Part shown: positions 1 to 8,279 of the stretch, one piece after another
Position numbering within the stretch: the first letter of the stretch is position 1
How the letters are laid out: each line of letters begins with the position of its first letter
DNA from: JBCBST01 sp039819115
GTDB lineage: Bacteria > Bacteroidota > Rhodothermia > Balneolales > Balneolaceae
Assembly (NCBI GenBank): GCA_039819115.1
Contig: JBCBST010000009.1
Location: 1 to 46,471 of the forward strand
Direction of reading: 5' to 3'
DNA: 46,471 nucleotides
Translations under genes and position numbers: made by a program
The notes under the pieces: generated by a model
What the model was told of the DNA's origin: nothing
What the model saw: only the letters and a program-made list of their open reading frames with translations
The model's database searches: none

Positions 1-699
1 TTCCCCGCCTGACCCAGGTCCACTCGTGGTGGTCCCACCCCCGCATTCCCACACCCATTCCGCCGGACCGTCCCAACAAAATCCTTCCATGCATATTTCC
101 CAGGCCGGTAGCTCTACCCAATGACAGTCATCGGACCGGGTGTTCCTCGTAGGTCGTTGAGCCTGACCTGTACCGGTCCCTTTGGGTAATACCCATTGGG
201 TCATTTCTGTAACGGCGAGATCCGATTTAGGAATAAGAGCCGCTATAATCCGGATGATGCTCCCGGTGGAATCGGTGGCCTGGTAGCGGAAGGGTTGAGT
301 AGCCCCGCCGGCCTCTTTCATGGCCTGGGCAGAAAATTCCAGGGGATAGACAGAATACGTATACCCGGAGCCGTCTTCCTGGCGTTCTCCATGAACCGCG
401 AGCAGTTTGTATCCCGTTCTACGCTGTTCCTTCTCAAGCAACTCCCGGATGGTATTCATATCCATCGTATCAATATCCTCTTTGGTCCCGGCCTCAATGG
501 AAAGCAGAGGAAGAGGCGTACTCCCCTGAATGGGGATCTCGGAGTCAAGCACCGGTAGCTCATCCACCGAAGAGGAGCACCCGGCCAGCAGAAGCAAGCT
601 GACCAGGGTTATCATGAACCCGGAAAAAAGCCAACGATTAGAACAAAAAGTGAGGGAAACAGCGGTAGAAGAGCGTTGATGAGAGCGTGTCATGTTCAT
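1..699 (-). CDS. Partial Cys/Trp-rich lipoprotein of unknown function (C-terminus beyond left edge)
   Basis: An open frame of 233 codons runs from an ATG at 699 to the window edge without a stop, so the C-terminus is missing. Residues 22-41 form a signal peptide ending in the lipobox LLAGC, with Cys41 as the predicted lipidated residue followed by SSS, so the protein is probably membrane-anchored. The mature part starts acidic and becomes rich in Trp and Cys near the edge (Cys192, 203, 208, 219; Trp194, 200, 209, 215, 217), ending in a Gly/Thr/Ser stretch. The other plus-strand frame over this DNA has no recognisable features. The gene is visibly GC-richer than the rest (40 of the first 60 bases are G or C), which hints at transfer. 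ATG codons at residues 3 and 29 are alternative starts. I do not recognise the family. Confidence 0.75.
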   Translation of the reverse strand, partial: MNMTRSHQRSSTAVSLTFCSNRWLFSGFMITLVSLLLLAGCSSSVDELPVLDSEIPIQGSTPLPLLSIEAGTKEDIDTMDMNTIRELLEKEQRRTGYKLLAVHGERQEDGSGYTYSVYPLEFSAQAMKEAGGATQPFRYQATDSTGSIIRIIAALIPKSDLAVTEMTQWVLPKGTGTGQAQRPTRNTRSDDCHWVELPAWEICMEGFCWDGPAEWVWECGGGTTTSGPGSGGE

Positions 700-1112
700 T
701 GTGTTTAAGTGGACAACACCGATCAACTAAGTAAAAAACAGGGGTGGGTGGTTATGACAGAACCGCCATGCTCAAAAAAAACTCTTGTTCATTTCCGCCA
801 AAAAATGAGTACAAAACCGACATTTATATCCCCAAAACACCAAAACCGACATGCCCTTTTTTGTAAACCATACAATTCCGCCATTTTACCGTGAAAAAAC
901 CGCCCTCTTGGTCAAAACTATAACAAATCCGCCATGCCTTGGAAAGAGGGTGTTTGAGCGTGGGGGAGAAAGGAGTCTCTCTTTTTTTAGTGGAGGTGGC
1001 ATAGAGAGTCCAACAAAAGTCAGTCACCTACCGCCCATAAAAAACAAACCTTGCATCGAAAAGGAAATCCCCGTTCATTGATTACCCATTCTAACTAACC
1101 GGGATACACGAA
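700..1112. other. Intergenic region without a convincing gene
   Basis: This 413-base stretch separates the minus-strand lipoprotein from the plus-strand S9 peptidase. Short frames exist on both strands, but they overlap one another, have poor protein-like composition and lack recognisable motifs. The main content is the phased repeat array at 761-936. The right part (937-1080) is purine-rich with one T7 run near 983, and I see no clear promoter or strong terminator there. Confidence 0.6.
761..936. repeat. Phased array of seven degenerate CCGCCAT sites
   Basis: Seven copies of a short motif, consensus (A/T)CCG(C/A)CAT, have their CCG at 763, 795, 817, 846, 878, 900 and 929. The spacings are 32, 22, 29, 32, 22 and 29, so the whole pattern repeats every 83 bases although the sequence between the sites is not conserved. 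On the minus strand each site reads roughly TGGCGGTTTTGT. All sites face the same way, towards the lipoprotein gene start. Phased sites like this are known at the ends of transposons whose transposases bind several repeats (Tn7, Mu and IS21 families) and in cooperative operators. No transposase is visible, so the assignment is open. Confidence 0.7.
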
Positions 1113-3323
1113 ATGGGGAAAGCACGACTATTAGCTACCGCTACGCTATTCTTTCTGAGTGCAGTGATGGTTCAGGCTCAGGAAAAAACGAAATTCCAAA
1201 TTGAAGACGGACTTAAAGCGCTTGGCATCAGCGTACCAGCTACTTCTAAAGATGGAAAACATGCGGTAGTCCGGTTATCCGGACGTGCAGACCGGTTAGG
1301 CGTTAACCACGATCGGTTTGCGGATCCGACGTACATCCAAAAAAACACGGCACGCTACCTGCTTATCAATACGGAAAGCGGTGAGGAGAAAGAATTGCTC
1401 CCTCCGGGTTCACAGGTAAGCGGATTTTTCTTTTCGCATGACGACTCGAAACTGGCCTATATCCAATTGGCTGATCAACGATATCAGCTATTCGTTTATG
1501 ACATGAACCGGAATCGACATCGGCAGATAAAGCCCAAAACCAATCTTGAGCTTTCGAATCAATTCCTGATGTGGTACCCGGATGATTCAGCTGTCATCAC
1601 AGGAATGAGAGCCGATGGATGGAGAGCGAAATCCGATTCTATGTATAAGGAACTGGCCGAAGGTCCTATCACCATTCAAACCTCCGATAGCAGCACACTG
1701 GCATGGGACAGGGTATGGATTCAAAGCTCAAAAACGCACCTGGCTTCTGTCGATCTTTCCAATCGGCAGGTAACCCTTCTGACTGACGAGGGGAGTCATG
1801 GACAGCTGAACCTGGAGGAAAATGCGGAATACCTGGCTTATACCAAGACGCACCAGGTTCGAACGGATTATAACCGAAGCGGCGATTCAGAATACGAAGT
1901 AGTCAAATTAACCCTGTCGGACAGCAGTCTGGATACCCTGTATGAGCGTTCAAAAGACCGGCCAAACTGGAATTGGAATGATGCCGGGACTATGTATGCC
2001 TATGCCAAAAAAGGAAAGATCTATGTTCAGAACGCAGATACTTCAGCTCCGGTCGAAGTAACAGCGGGGGCCTATGAATACATTGCCGATGAAGATACGA
2101 CCGAGCTCAAGTTTTCCGTGATGCGATGGCATCCACAGGATGAAAGCATCTTACTCCGATCGGAAAAAGGCTATCATCTTTCCGGCCTGGATAGCGGATC
2201 GGTTGACATGGTGTACACCTTTCCCGAAAAGCAGAATGAAGCGCCAAGACGATCCGTCGCGCATTGGTCGCAGGACGGAACCCACCTCTACATGAGCTAT
2301 TCGGCCCGGGATAAGTGGGAGCGGGGAATTACCCGGTATAACCTCGAAACCCGGGAAATGGAAGACCTTCGTATAGATGGTGATTTGTATTCGGGTTGGG
2401 TATTCCCGGATGAATCGGATATGATTCTATTCGAGCAGAGTGATGGAGTTCAGCCCAATGAGTTGTTTGTGGCGGATGCTCAAATGCAGAATATCCGTCA
2501 GCTTACCCAGGTGAACGATTGGGCAGCTAATAAGCAGCTGGCTACTTCCGAACTTATCCAGTACACCGATATTGATGGAGATACCCTGTATGGCGTGCTA
2601 TACTACCCGGTGGATTACGAGGAAGGGAAGCGTTATCCACTGGTGGCTTATGTATATGAAACCTTCTTTAATAATGGATTCAATGCGTTTATTAACATCC
2701 TCACGGCACAGAATTATTTTGTGATCCGTCCGTCTGTGGATCTGGAACGAGGATATCCGGGTGAAGCCTGGATGAAAGGGGTGATGCCTGTGATTAATAA
2801 ACTGGTGGATCGTGGCCTGGTGGATCCGAACAAACTGGGTGTTCAGGGTATTTCCTATGGGGGATATGCTTCCAACCTGCTGATTACCCAAACCGATCGC
2901 TTTGCCGCTGCGGTAAATACGTCCGGTAAGGTGAATATTATTTCTTTTCTGGGTGACTCTCCTAAAATCACGACCCGAAACTACGATGCTGCCGAAGTAG
3001 GGCAGGATCGAATCGGGCAGTCGTTATGGGAAGCGGAAGATAAATACATTGCCCATTCCGCCGTGATGTACGCCGATCGAATTGAGACGCCCCTGTTAAT
3101 GCTGACCGGAGAAGGAGATTGGAATGTACCCGAAACCAATCAGCGGGAAATGTATTATGCCCTTCGTCGCCTTGATAAGAAGGTGAAGTGGGTACATTAT
3201 CGATTTGGAGGTCATGGTGCAGGACGTGCCGGTCGTGTGGAAGATTATTACCACCACTGGGAAACGGTGTTGGACTGGTACGATCAGCATTTCTACCCGG
3301 AGAAAGACGAAGAGGAGGAGTAG
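1113..3323 (+). CDS. S9 family prolyl oligopeptidase/dipeptidyl peptidase, secreted
   Basis: A 736-residue protein with an N-terminal signal peptide (hydrophobic to about residue 22, VQAQ at the cleavage region) predicted to act in the periplasm or outside. The first ~470 residues have the WD-like blades of a beta-propeller. Residues ~480-735 are an alpha/beta-hydrolase domain with the S9 triad: Ser581 in GISYGGY, Asp669 in GEGDWNVP and His701 in FGGHGAG. Family members cleave short peptides, often after proline or basic residues; the exact specificity cannot be read here. The C-terminus ends in an acidic tail (EKDEEEE). It stands alone and is followed by a strong hairpin terminator at 3379-3405. 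Confidence 0.93.
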   Translation: MGKARLLATATLFFLSAVMVQAQEKTKFQIEDGLKALGISVPATSKDGKHAVVRLSGRADRLGVNHDRFADPTYIQKNTARYLLINTESGEEKELLPPGSQVSGFFFSHDDSKLAYIQLADQRYQLFVYDMNRNRHRQIKPKTNLELSNQFLMWYPDDSAVITGMRADGWRAKSDSMYKELAEGPITIQTSDSSTLAWDRVWIQSSKTHLASVDLSNRQVTLLTDEGSHGQLNLEENAEYLAYTKTHQVRTDYNRSGDSEYEVVKLTLSDSSLDTLYERSKDRPNWNWNDAGTMYAYAKKGKIYVQNADTSAPVEVTAGAYEYIADEDTTELKFSVMRWHPQDESILLRSEKGYHLSGLDSGSVDMVYTFPEKQNEAPRRSVAHWSQDGTHLYMSYSARDKWERGITRYNLETREMEDLRIDGDLYSGWVFPDESDMILFEQSDGVQPNELFVADAQMQNIRQLTQVNDWAANKQLATSELIQYTDIDGDTLYGVLYYPVDYEEGKRYPLVAYVYETFFNNGFNAFINILTAQNYFVIRPSVDLERGYPGEAWMKGVMPVINKLVDRGLVDPNKLGVQGISYGGYASNLLITQTDRFAAAVNTSGKVNIISFLGDSPKITTRNYDAAEVGQDRIGQSLWEAEDKYIAHSAVMYADRIETPLLMLTGEGDWNVPETNQREMYYALRRLDKKVKWVHYRFGGHGAGRAGRVEDYYHHWETVLDWYDQHFYPEKDEEEE

Positions 3324-3378
3324 CTACGTATGACATCACGACTGCATTAGCATGAGCATTCATCAATCAGGTAACCGG

Positions 3379-3405
3379 TCCCGGATCAAATCCGGGATTT
3401 CTTTT
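3379..3405 (+). terminator. Rho-independent terminator after the S9 peptidase
   Basis: An 8-bp perfect stem TCCCGGAT / ATCCGGGA with a three-base CAA loop (3379-3397) is followed by TTTCTTTT. It lies 55 bases after the S9 stop codon and before the next plus-strand gene, so the two are probably separate transcripts. Confidence 0.8.
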
Positions 3406-3456
3406 CACTTGATTGGGGTGTCCTTGAGAACAACATAAAGTCCCAAACCCTTTTTC

Positions 3457-4278
3457 GTGAAGCTTTTCATTTCCATAGCATTGCTACTCTTTGGTATCGG
3501 TTGCCATCAACAGCCATCCAGGATGGAGATGATTCAGGGCAACTGGAAGCAGACGGCTGAGTTTTATCCGGAATACATTTCTGTTGGCTATGCTCATTTT
3601 ATTGATGACCGTTTTCTCTTACATAATTACGAATATCAAAAATTTGAGATCAGAGAAGATTCACTGGTGTTTACGCTTAATCGCCCCTTTGAGCACCATC
3701 GAAACGGACTAACAAAGGAGAAGTACTACATTATTGGGCACATCTCACAAGACAGTCTGGTGATAATTGAACATATGGAGTACTGGGATGGATTTGATGT
3801 AGGTGTAGATACGGTAAAGCACTTATTCCGTCGTTTTACTCCGCGCGCAAACCAACCAAGATTATCAAGAATTGAGTTTGCTTCTGGTTGGTGTTATGGG
3901 TATTGCCCTCAAAGAGATGTAATTATAGACTCATCCGGTTATCTATACTACGGCCCCCATCGATACGATACCGTTCAAACTCCGCTGACCAGCCAGGATG
4001 CCAGGGAATTGTTTGATGAAATCTCGTTTCTGCTTTCTTCTATACCCGTTTCATTTTTGGATACATTATCTGGGACTTATAATGTGGATGCACAACGCCT
4101 GGTGACCCATCTGTATTTTGAGAATGGGTTGGAAAAACAGCTTATCACGGATGACAATAATAGCTTACTGCCAATTTTTATGAAATTAGAACACGCGGTG
4201 AATTTCGTACCCAATCTAAAACCTACCGATCCGATCAAACTGGAGGTAAGAGACAAAGTACGTAAGATCCCCAATTAG
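3457..4278 (+). CDS. Putative lipoprotein with a DUF6438-like C-terminal domain
   Basis: A 273-residue protein starting at a GTG codon. The hydrophobic N-terminus ends at Cys16 (FGIGC), a plausible but non-canonical lipobox, because position -3 is Gly. Residues ~25-125 begin with IQGNWK and alternate short strands, reminiscent of lipocalin-like domains that start with a G-x-W. From ~135 the segment SRIEFASGWCYGYCPQ, followed by GYLYYG, matches the pattern of DUF6438 (G-C-x-G-x-C-P, then G-x-x-x-Y-x-G), a domain of unknown role found in exported proteins of this group. No catalytic motif is visible. Alkaline codon use and spacing to the next gene (47 bases) would allow co-transcription with the hydrolase at 4326. 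Confidence 0.75.
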   Translation: MKLFISIALLLFGIGCHQQPSRMEMIQGNWKQTAEFYPEYISVGYAHFIDDRFLLHNYEYQKFEIREDSLVFTLNRPFEHHRNGLTKEKYYIIGHISQDSLVIIEHMEYWDGFDVGVDTVKHLFRRFTPRANQPRLSRIEFASGWCYGYCPQRDVIIDSSGYLYYGPHRYDTVQTPLTSQDARELFDEISFLLSSIPVSFLDTLSGTYNVDAQRLVTHLYFENGLEKQLITDDNNSLLPIFMKLEHAVNFVPNLKPTDPIKLEVRDKVRKIPN

Positions 4279-4325
4279 CCTTTTGTTTTCCTGGTGGAGG
4301 TAAGCAGGAGCTAAGAAGATTGATC

Positions 4326-5243
4326 ATGATTATAAAGCACCTATTTACGCTCTTGTTTGTACTCTCGTTCACTGGTTTAGCTACGGCCCAACCCCGACAT
4401 GTCACAATCGATGGGTCGAAGATCTGGGTGAATACGATTGGACTGGATGGCAGGGAAGAAGGTCAGCCCGTCATCGTATTCGAAAGTGGCCTTGGAACAC
4501 CCATGGGAAACTGGGATAAAGTGATAGCGGACAGCGCCAGACTCGGACCGATGGTTACGTACGACCGTCCGGGCGTTGGTGAGTCGGAACCCGTAGATGA
4601 AATACCGACCATCAAAACTGTTGCAGACCGACTGATCCGCTTATTAGACTATCTGGAGATAGAGCCGCCCTATCTCTTGGTAGGTCATTCCTTGGGTGGG
4701 GTGTTTGTGCGGGGTTTTGCGGTGTATTACCCGGAACGGTTAGCGGGACTTGTGATTATTGATCCGGGTGATTTTACCGAGACCCAAATGAACAAGCGGG
4801 ATTACTACGAAGTACTTGGATGGGATGATGAGCGAATCGATCAGGAACTGGCAGCGTTAATGAATAAGAATCTGCAACGGGATGAACATATCCCTTTGCC
4901 TTTGCAAAGAGAGCGTATGGTGCTTCGGGAATTAAGACGGAATGATTTTAAGGAGATAAGAGAACATCCGTTGCCTAATATACCCGTCCACATTCTTACG
5001 GGTGGCCGTTTTGATATGCCGGTACATATGCAGTCAAAGGAATATGACAGTGAGGTGGTATTTCGATCTAAAATGAAGCACAGAGTGGCTCGATGGACCG
5101 ATGTCATTCAATCTGTGGATAAAGGGATGATCATGTATAGCGCTGATGCCGGCCATTTTGTGCATTGGGATGATCCGGAACTAGCCATATCCAGTATCCG
5201 GATTGCTTTGCTCGACTTCCTGGAGATGAGCAATAAGAAATAA
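4326..5243 (+). CDS. Exported alpha/beta hydrolase
   Basis: A 305-residue protein read from the ATG at 4326; an in-frame TTG at 4320 would add two residues but is less likely. Residues 1-22 are a signal peptide ending in ATAQ. The fold signature includes the oxyanion segment FESGLG, then YDRPGVGES, and the nucleophile elbow GHSLGG with Ser122. The catalytic His is probably in GHFVHWDDP near the C-terminus, and ILTGGRFD is a candidate for the acid strand. This is the classic lipase/esterase/haloperoxidase-like superfamily, and the substrate cannot be predicted. It is convergent with the gamma-glutamyltransferase gene, 66 bases away. Confidence 0.88.
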   Translation: MIIKHLFTLLFVLSFTGLATAQPRHVTIDGSKIWVNTIGLDGREEGQPVIVFESGLGTPMGNWDKVIADSARLGPMVTYDRPGVGESEPVDEIPTIKTVADRLIRLLDYLEIEPPYLLVGHSLGGVFVRGFAVYYPERLAGLVIIDPGDFTETQMNKRDYYEVLGWDDERIDQELAALMNKNLQRDEHIPLPLQRERMVLRELRRNDFKEIREHPLPNIPVHILTGGRFDMPVHMQSKEYDSEVVFRSKMKHRVARWTDVIQSVDKGMIMYSADAGHFVHWDDPELAISSIRIALLDFLEMSNKK

Positions 5244-5309
5244 GCTTCATCCCATCTTTTAATTAGCGACACGATAATCGGTTCACCTTAACCAACAGGG
5301 GAATATATG

Positions 5310-7040
5310 CTAGTATCCCATAGCCCCCCGGTCGCGCCGTGAGTCGGATGCGGACACATATCCTCGTTCAAGCCTCATGATCGCCTGACCACCTCCAAAG
5401 ACTAACCCTCTGTTCGTCCCCAAAAAGATCTGCTGAGCCGTAGACATGAGCGGGTTTTGAGGGGCATGCCCCATATCTCTGAGTGTTTCCACCACGTTTT
5501 CCGGAATGGAGGTTTCAAAACTAACCTGGTTCTTTTCCCAATGCCTGAACCGGGGTGCATCCATTGCTTCCTGAAGGTCCATATCAAACAGGATCAGGTT
5601 TAACAAAAGCTGTACATGGGCCTGGGGTTGTTGGGCTCCTCCAACAATACCAAAACTAAGCCACGGGTGTTGAACACCACTGGAATCTTCTTTGGTAACG
5701 AATCCGGGAATAATCGTATGAAAAGGTTTACGATTGGGGGCTACACTATTTGCCCGGTCATCCTGCATAGATAATCCCACTCCCCGGTTCTGTAAGGCAA
5801 ACCCTGTACCCGGTACAACCACACCGGAGCCAAACGATCCGGCCAGACTATTGATAAAAGACACCATATTTCCCTGGTTGTCGGCAACCGTCAGATACGT
5901 TGTTTCGGTTGTGGTCAGGGAGGTATCAGGATCCATTCTTGAGGAGGCTCTATCCGGTTGTATCAGACTTCTGCGACCGGCGATAAACGCATCCGACAAG
6001 AGCTGATCCGGGGTGGTGGTCATAAAATCAGGATCACCTACATAGTACTCTAAATCGGCATAGGCCAGCTTTTTTGCTTCAATTAAGTGATGCAGGTACT
6101 CGGGAGAATTTTGATCCATCGTTTCTAACTCATAGCCTTCCAGGATCTTCAGCATTTCCAGTGCGGCAATGCCCTGGCCGTTTGGGGGCAATTCCCACAG
6201 ACGATACCCTTTATACGAAACGGAGATAGGTTGCACCCATTGGGCGGAGTAACGGGCAAAATCGTCTTCTGTTAAAAAGCCTCCCAACTCCTGAACATGC
6301 TGAGCGATTTTTTTTCCCAGTGCACCCCCATAAAACAGACCTGGTCCTTCTTTCGCTATACGTTTTAATGTGTTGGCGTAATCTGTGTTGGCGAACCAAT
6401 CACCCGCTTCCGGCGATCTGGTTTCATCGATCAAAAAGGTGCGTTTTGCCCCTTCATCATAGCTGATCTTGTTTGTGAAGATTCCCCATTCCTCAGCTGT
6501 AATCCTGGAAACGGGAAATCCGTACTCTGCAAGTTCTATTGCCGGCTGTAAGGCCTCTTCTAAAGTTAGGGTGCCGTAAGCTTCCAATAGTTTAGCCCAC
6601 CCTGAAAGGGCACCGGGTAATGTGACGGACTTTGCTCCTTCATCAGGAACCCGGGCTCGGTCTCCGATGGCCTCTTTTGTCATGAGGGAACCCGCATATC
6701 CGCTGCCATCCAGTCCGATGAGTTGTTTCTCTTTTTCGAGCCATACGATGGCAAACATATCACCACCAATTCCGGTCATATAGGGCTCCACCACGCTAAG
6801 CACAGCTGCGGCGGTGACGGCTGCATCCACGGCATTTCCGCCATCTTGTAATACCTTCAATCCTGCCTGACTGGCCAATGGCTGACTGGTGGCAATGGCT
6901 CCGTTGGGACTATATACCGGATGAGCCCGGTAGTTTTCAGTAGGTGTACCAAGTCCGATCCGAAAAGCGTAGCCAACACCCAGAACGATCATGATGAGTA
7001 CAATGAATATTGAAATAGACCAAAGAAAAAACCGTTTCAT
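5310..7040 (-). CDS. ggt: Gamma-glutamyltransferase (glutathione hydrolase proenzyme)
   Basis: The 576-residue length is normal for the family (about 580 in E. coli). The N-terminus carries a hydrophobic segment (residues ~4-26) that should export or anchor it in the periplasm. Family features include ASQAGLKVLQDGGNAVDAA near residue 60 and GIGGDMF. The autocleavage site is ETTYL, with Thr380 as the likely new N-terminal nucleophile that splits the chain into large and small subunits; TTH is common at this place and here it is TTY. The later segments NSLAGSFGSGVVVPGTGF and GGAQQPQ are typical. It transfers or hydrolyses gamma-glutamyl groups from glutathione. It is divergent from the AraC-type regulator at 7147, which might control it. 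Confidence 0.92.
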   Translation of the reverse strand: MKRFFLWSISIFIVLIMIVLGVGYAFRIGLGTPTENYRAHPVYSPNGAIATSQPLASQAGLKVLQDGGNAVDAAVTAAAVLSVVEPYMTGIGGDMFAIVWLEKEKQLIGLDGSGYAGSLMTKEAIGDRARVPDEGAKSVTLPGALSGWAKLLEAYGTLTLEEALQPAIELAEYGFPVSRITAEEWGIFTNKISYDEGAKRTFLIDETRSPEAGDWFANTDYANTLKRIAKEGPGLFYGGALGKKIAQHVQELGGFLTEDDFARYSAQWVQPISVSYKGYRLWELPPNGQGIAALEMLKILEGYELETMDQNSPEYLHHLIEAKKLAYADLEYYVGDPDFMTTTPDQLLSDAFIAGRRSLIQPDRASSRMDPDTSLTTTETTYLTVADNQGNMVSFINSLAGSFGSGVVVPGTGFALQNRGVGLSMQDDRANSVAPNRKPFHTIIPGFVTKEDSSGVQHPWLSFGIVGGAQQPQAHVQLLLNLILFDMDLQEAMDAPRFRHWEKNQVSFETSIPENVVETLRDMGHAPQNPLMSTAQQIFLGTNRGLVFGGGQAIMRLERGYVSASDSRRDRGAMGY

Positions 7041-7146
7041 GTAACCTGATTCTTATTTTAACGATTAACAGCAGGATGCAATATGCAGAGAAACGGCTTA
7101 TGGCTATATCAAAATCTTGTGGTTTTAGTGTTTCTTTTAGCTTGAA

Positions 7147-8016
7147 ATGGATGATATGACGGACATCAAACGGTTCGACAGTTTTTTTAAAGAATCAGCG
7201 GTACACCAGGCTGGTGTTTCAGATGGGATTAGCATGAAGCAGTGGTCGATGGAAAGAGACCACACGGTTTGCTATCTCAACAACAACTACCATACGCTTA
7301 GCCTGTATACCAAAGGCGGTAATAACAATGTTCGAACGGACCGGCCTGATCTAAAGGGCTTGACGGATACCTTTTGTTTTATGCCTCAGGAGCAGGAAAG
7401 TAACTGGCATATTTCCCAACGGGTGGAATTCACGCATCTGTATTTCAATAGTACCATCGTGCATCGGTTTGCAGCTCATACGTACCAAATGGACACACGA
7501 TGTATTGAGCTATCCGACCAGGTGTTTAAAGAGGACGATCAATTGAAGAGTCTGTTTAAACACTGCCTCATGAGTCGTTCATTAAACGACGTATCGCCGT
7601 TATTTTTTGAAGAATCGGTGTATGAGTTATTACATCATGTGATCCGCAGCTTTAACGTGTTTGACGTTAAGCACATCATACTTAAGGGAGGGCTTTCACC
7701 CCTTCATATGGAAACGGTGTATGATCAGATATCCGATGAGCTGGGCACCAAGCTAACCATAGACGGACTTGCCCGGACGGTACATCTCAGTCCGTATCAT
7801 TTTGCAAAGATGTTCAAAATCAGTTTTGGTGAGTCGCCGGCCCGGTTTATTAACTGGATGAGAATTGAACGGGTAAAGCGGCTATTAAAAACGAAGCTGT
7901 CTCTTACCGGGATTAGTCTCCAGGCCGGGTTCAACCATCAAAGTCACATGACCCAAAGTTTTAAGACCCATACCGGAATTACCCCGGCGAGATATCGTCG
8001 TTTGATCAGAAACTGA
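7147..8016 (+). CDS. AraC family transcriptional regulator
   Basis: A 289-residue protein whose last ~100 residues are the double helix-turn-helix DNA-binding domain of the AraC/XylS family. The first helix-turn-helix lies in LTIDGLARTVHLSPYHFAKM and the second in GISLQAGFNHQSHMTQSFK, followed by the conserved tail GITPARYRR. The N-terminal ~185 residues have no motif I can name and probably sense a ligand. The gene is divergent from ggt with 106 bases between starts, so that shared region is the natural place for its operator. The effector is unknown. Confidence 0.9.
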   Translation: MDDMTDIKRFDSFFKESAVHQAGVSDGISMKQWSMERDHTVCYLNNNYHTLSLYTKGGNNNVRTDRPDLKGLTDTFCFMPQEQESNWHISQRVEFTHLYFNSTIVHRFAAHTYQMDTRCIELSDQVFKEDDQLKSLFKHCLMSRSLNDVSPLFFEESVYELLHHVIRSFNVFDVKHIILKGGLSPLHMETVYDQISDELGTKLTIDGLARTVHLSPYHFAKMFKISFGESPARFINWMRIERVKRLLKTKLSLTGISLQAGFNHQSHMTQSFKTHTGITPARYRRLIRN

Positions 8017-8279
8017 TCGGGAAAAGGAGTTCAGCATACCGGTTTTATCAGGAAAGAGACCGGATGTGTTCGACTCGTATAAAAGGGAGAAATGGAGAAG
8101 GAGGTATGAATGTGCTTTTAACGGTCTGGTGGAGTGAACCATACTCCTCTTTGTATCTGTATTGTAGCATACAGGCAGTTTTTAAAAGTTTAAAAATGAA
8201 CGTTCCCCGATGATAAGACACAACCTATTGCTGTATATTCGCGCCGAATTTAAGCCTATACATCAAGATCGTTTTTCAC

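Noticed and set aside
709..1081. Three small overlapping frames on both strands
   Set aside because: They overlap each other and the repeat array, have poor composition and carry no motif.
2968..3366. Minus-strand frame of 132 residues
   Set aside because: It lies inside the well-supported S9 peptidase gene and has no family features.
8106..8213. A 35-residue frame after a strong AGGAGG
   Set aside because: The Shine-Dalgarno abuts the ATG too closely, and the peptide has no signal or conserved feature I can see.
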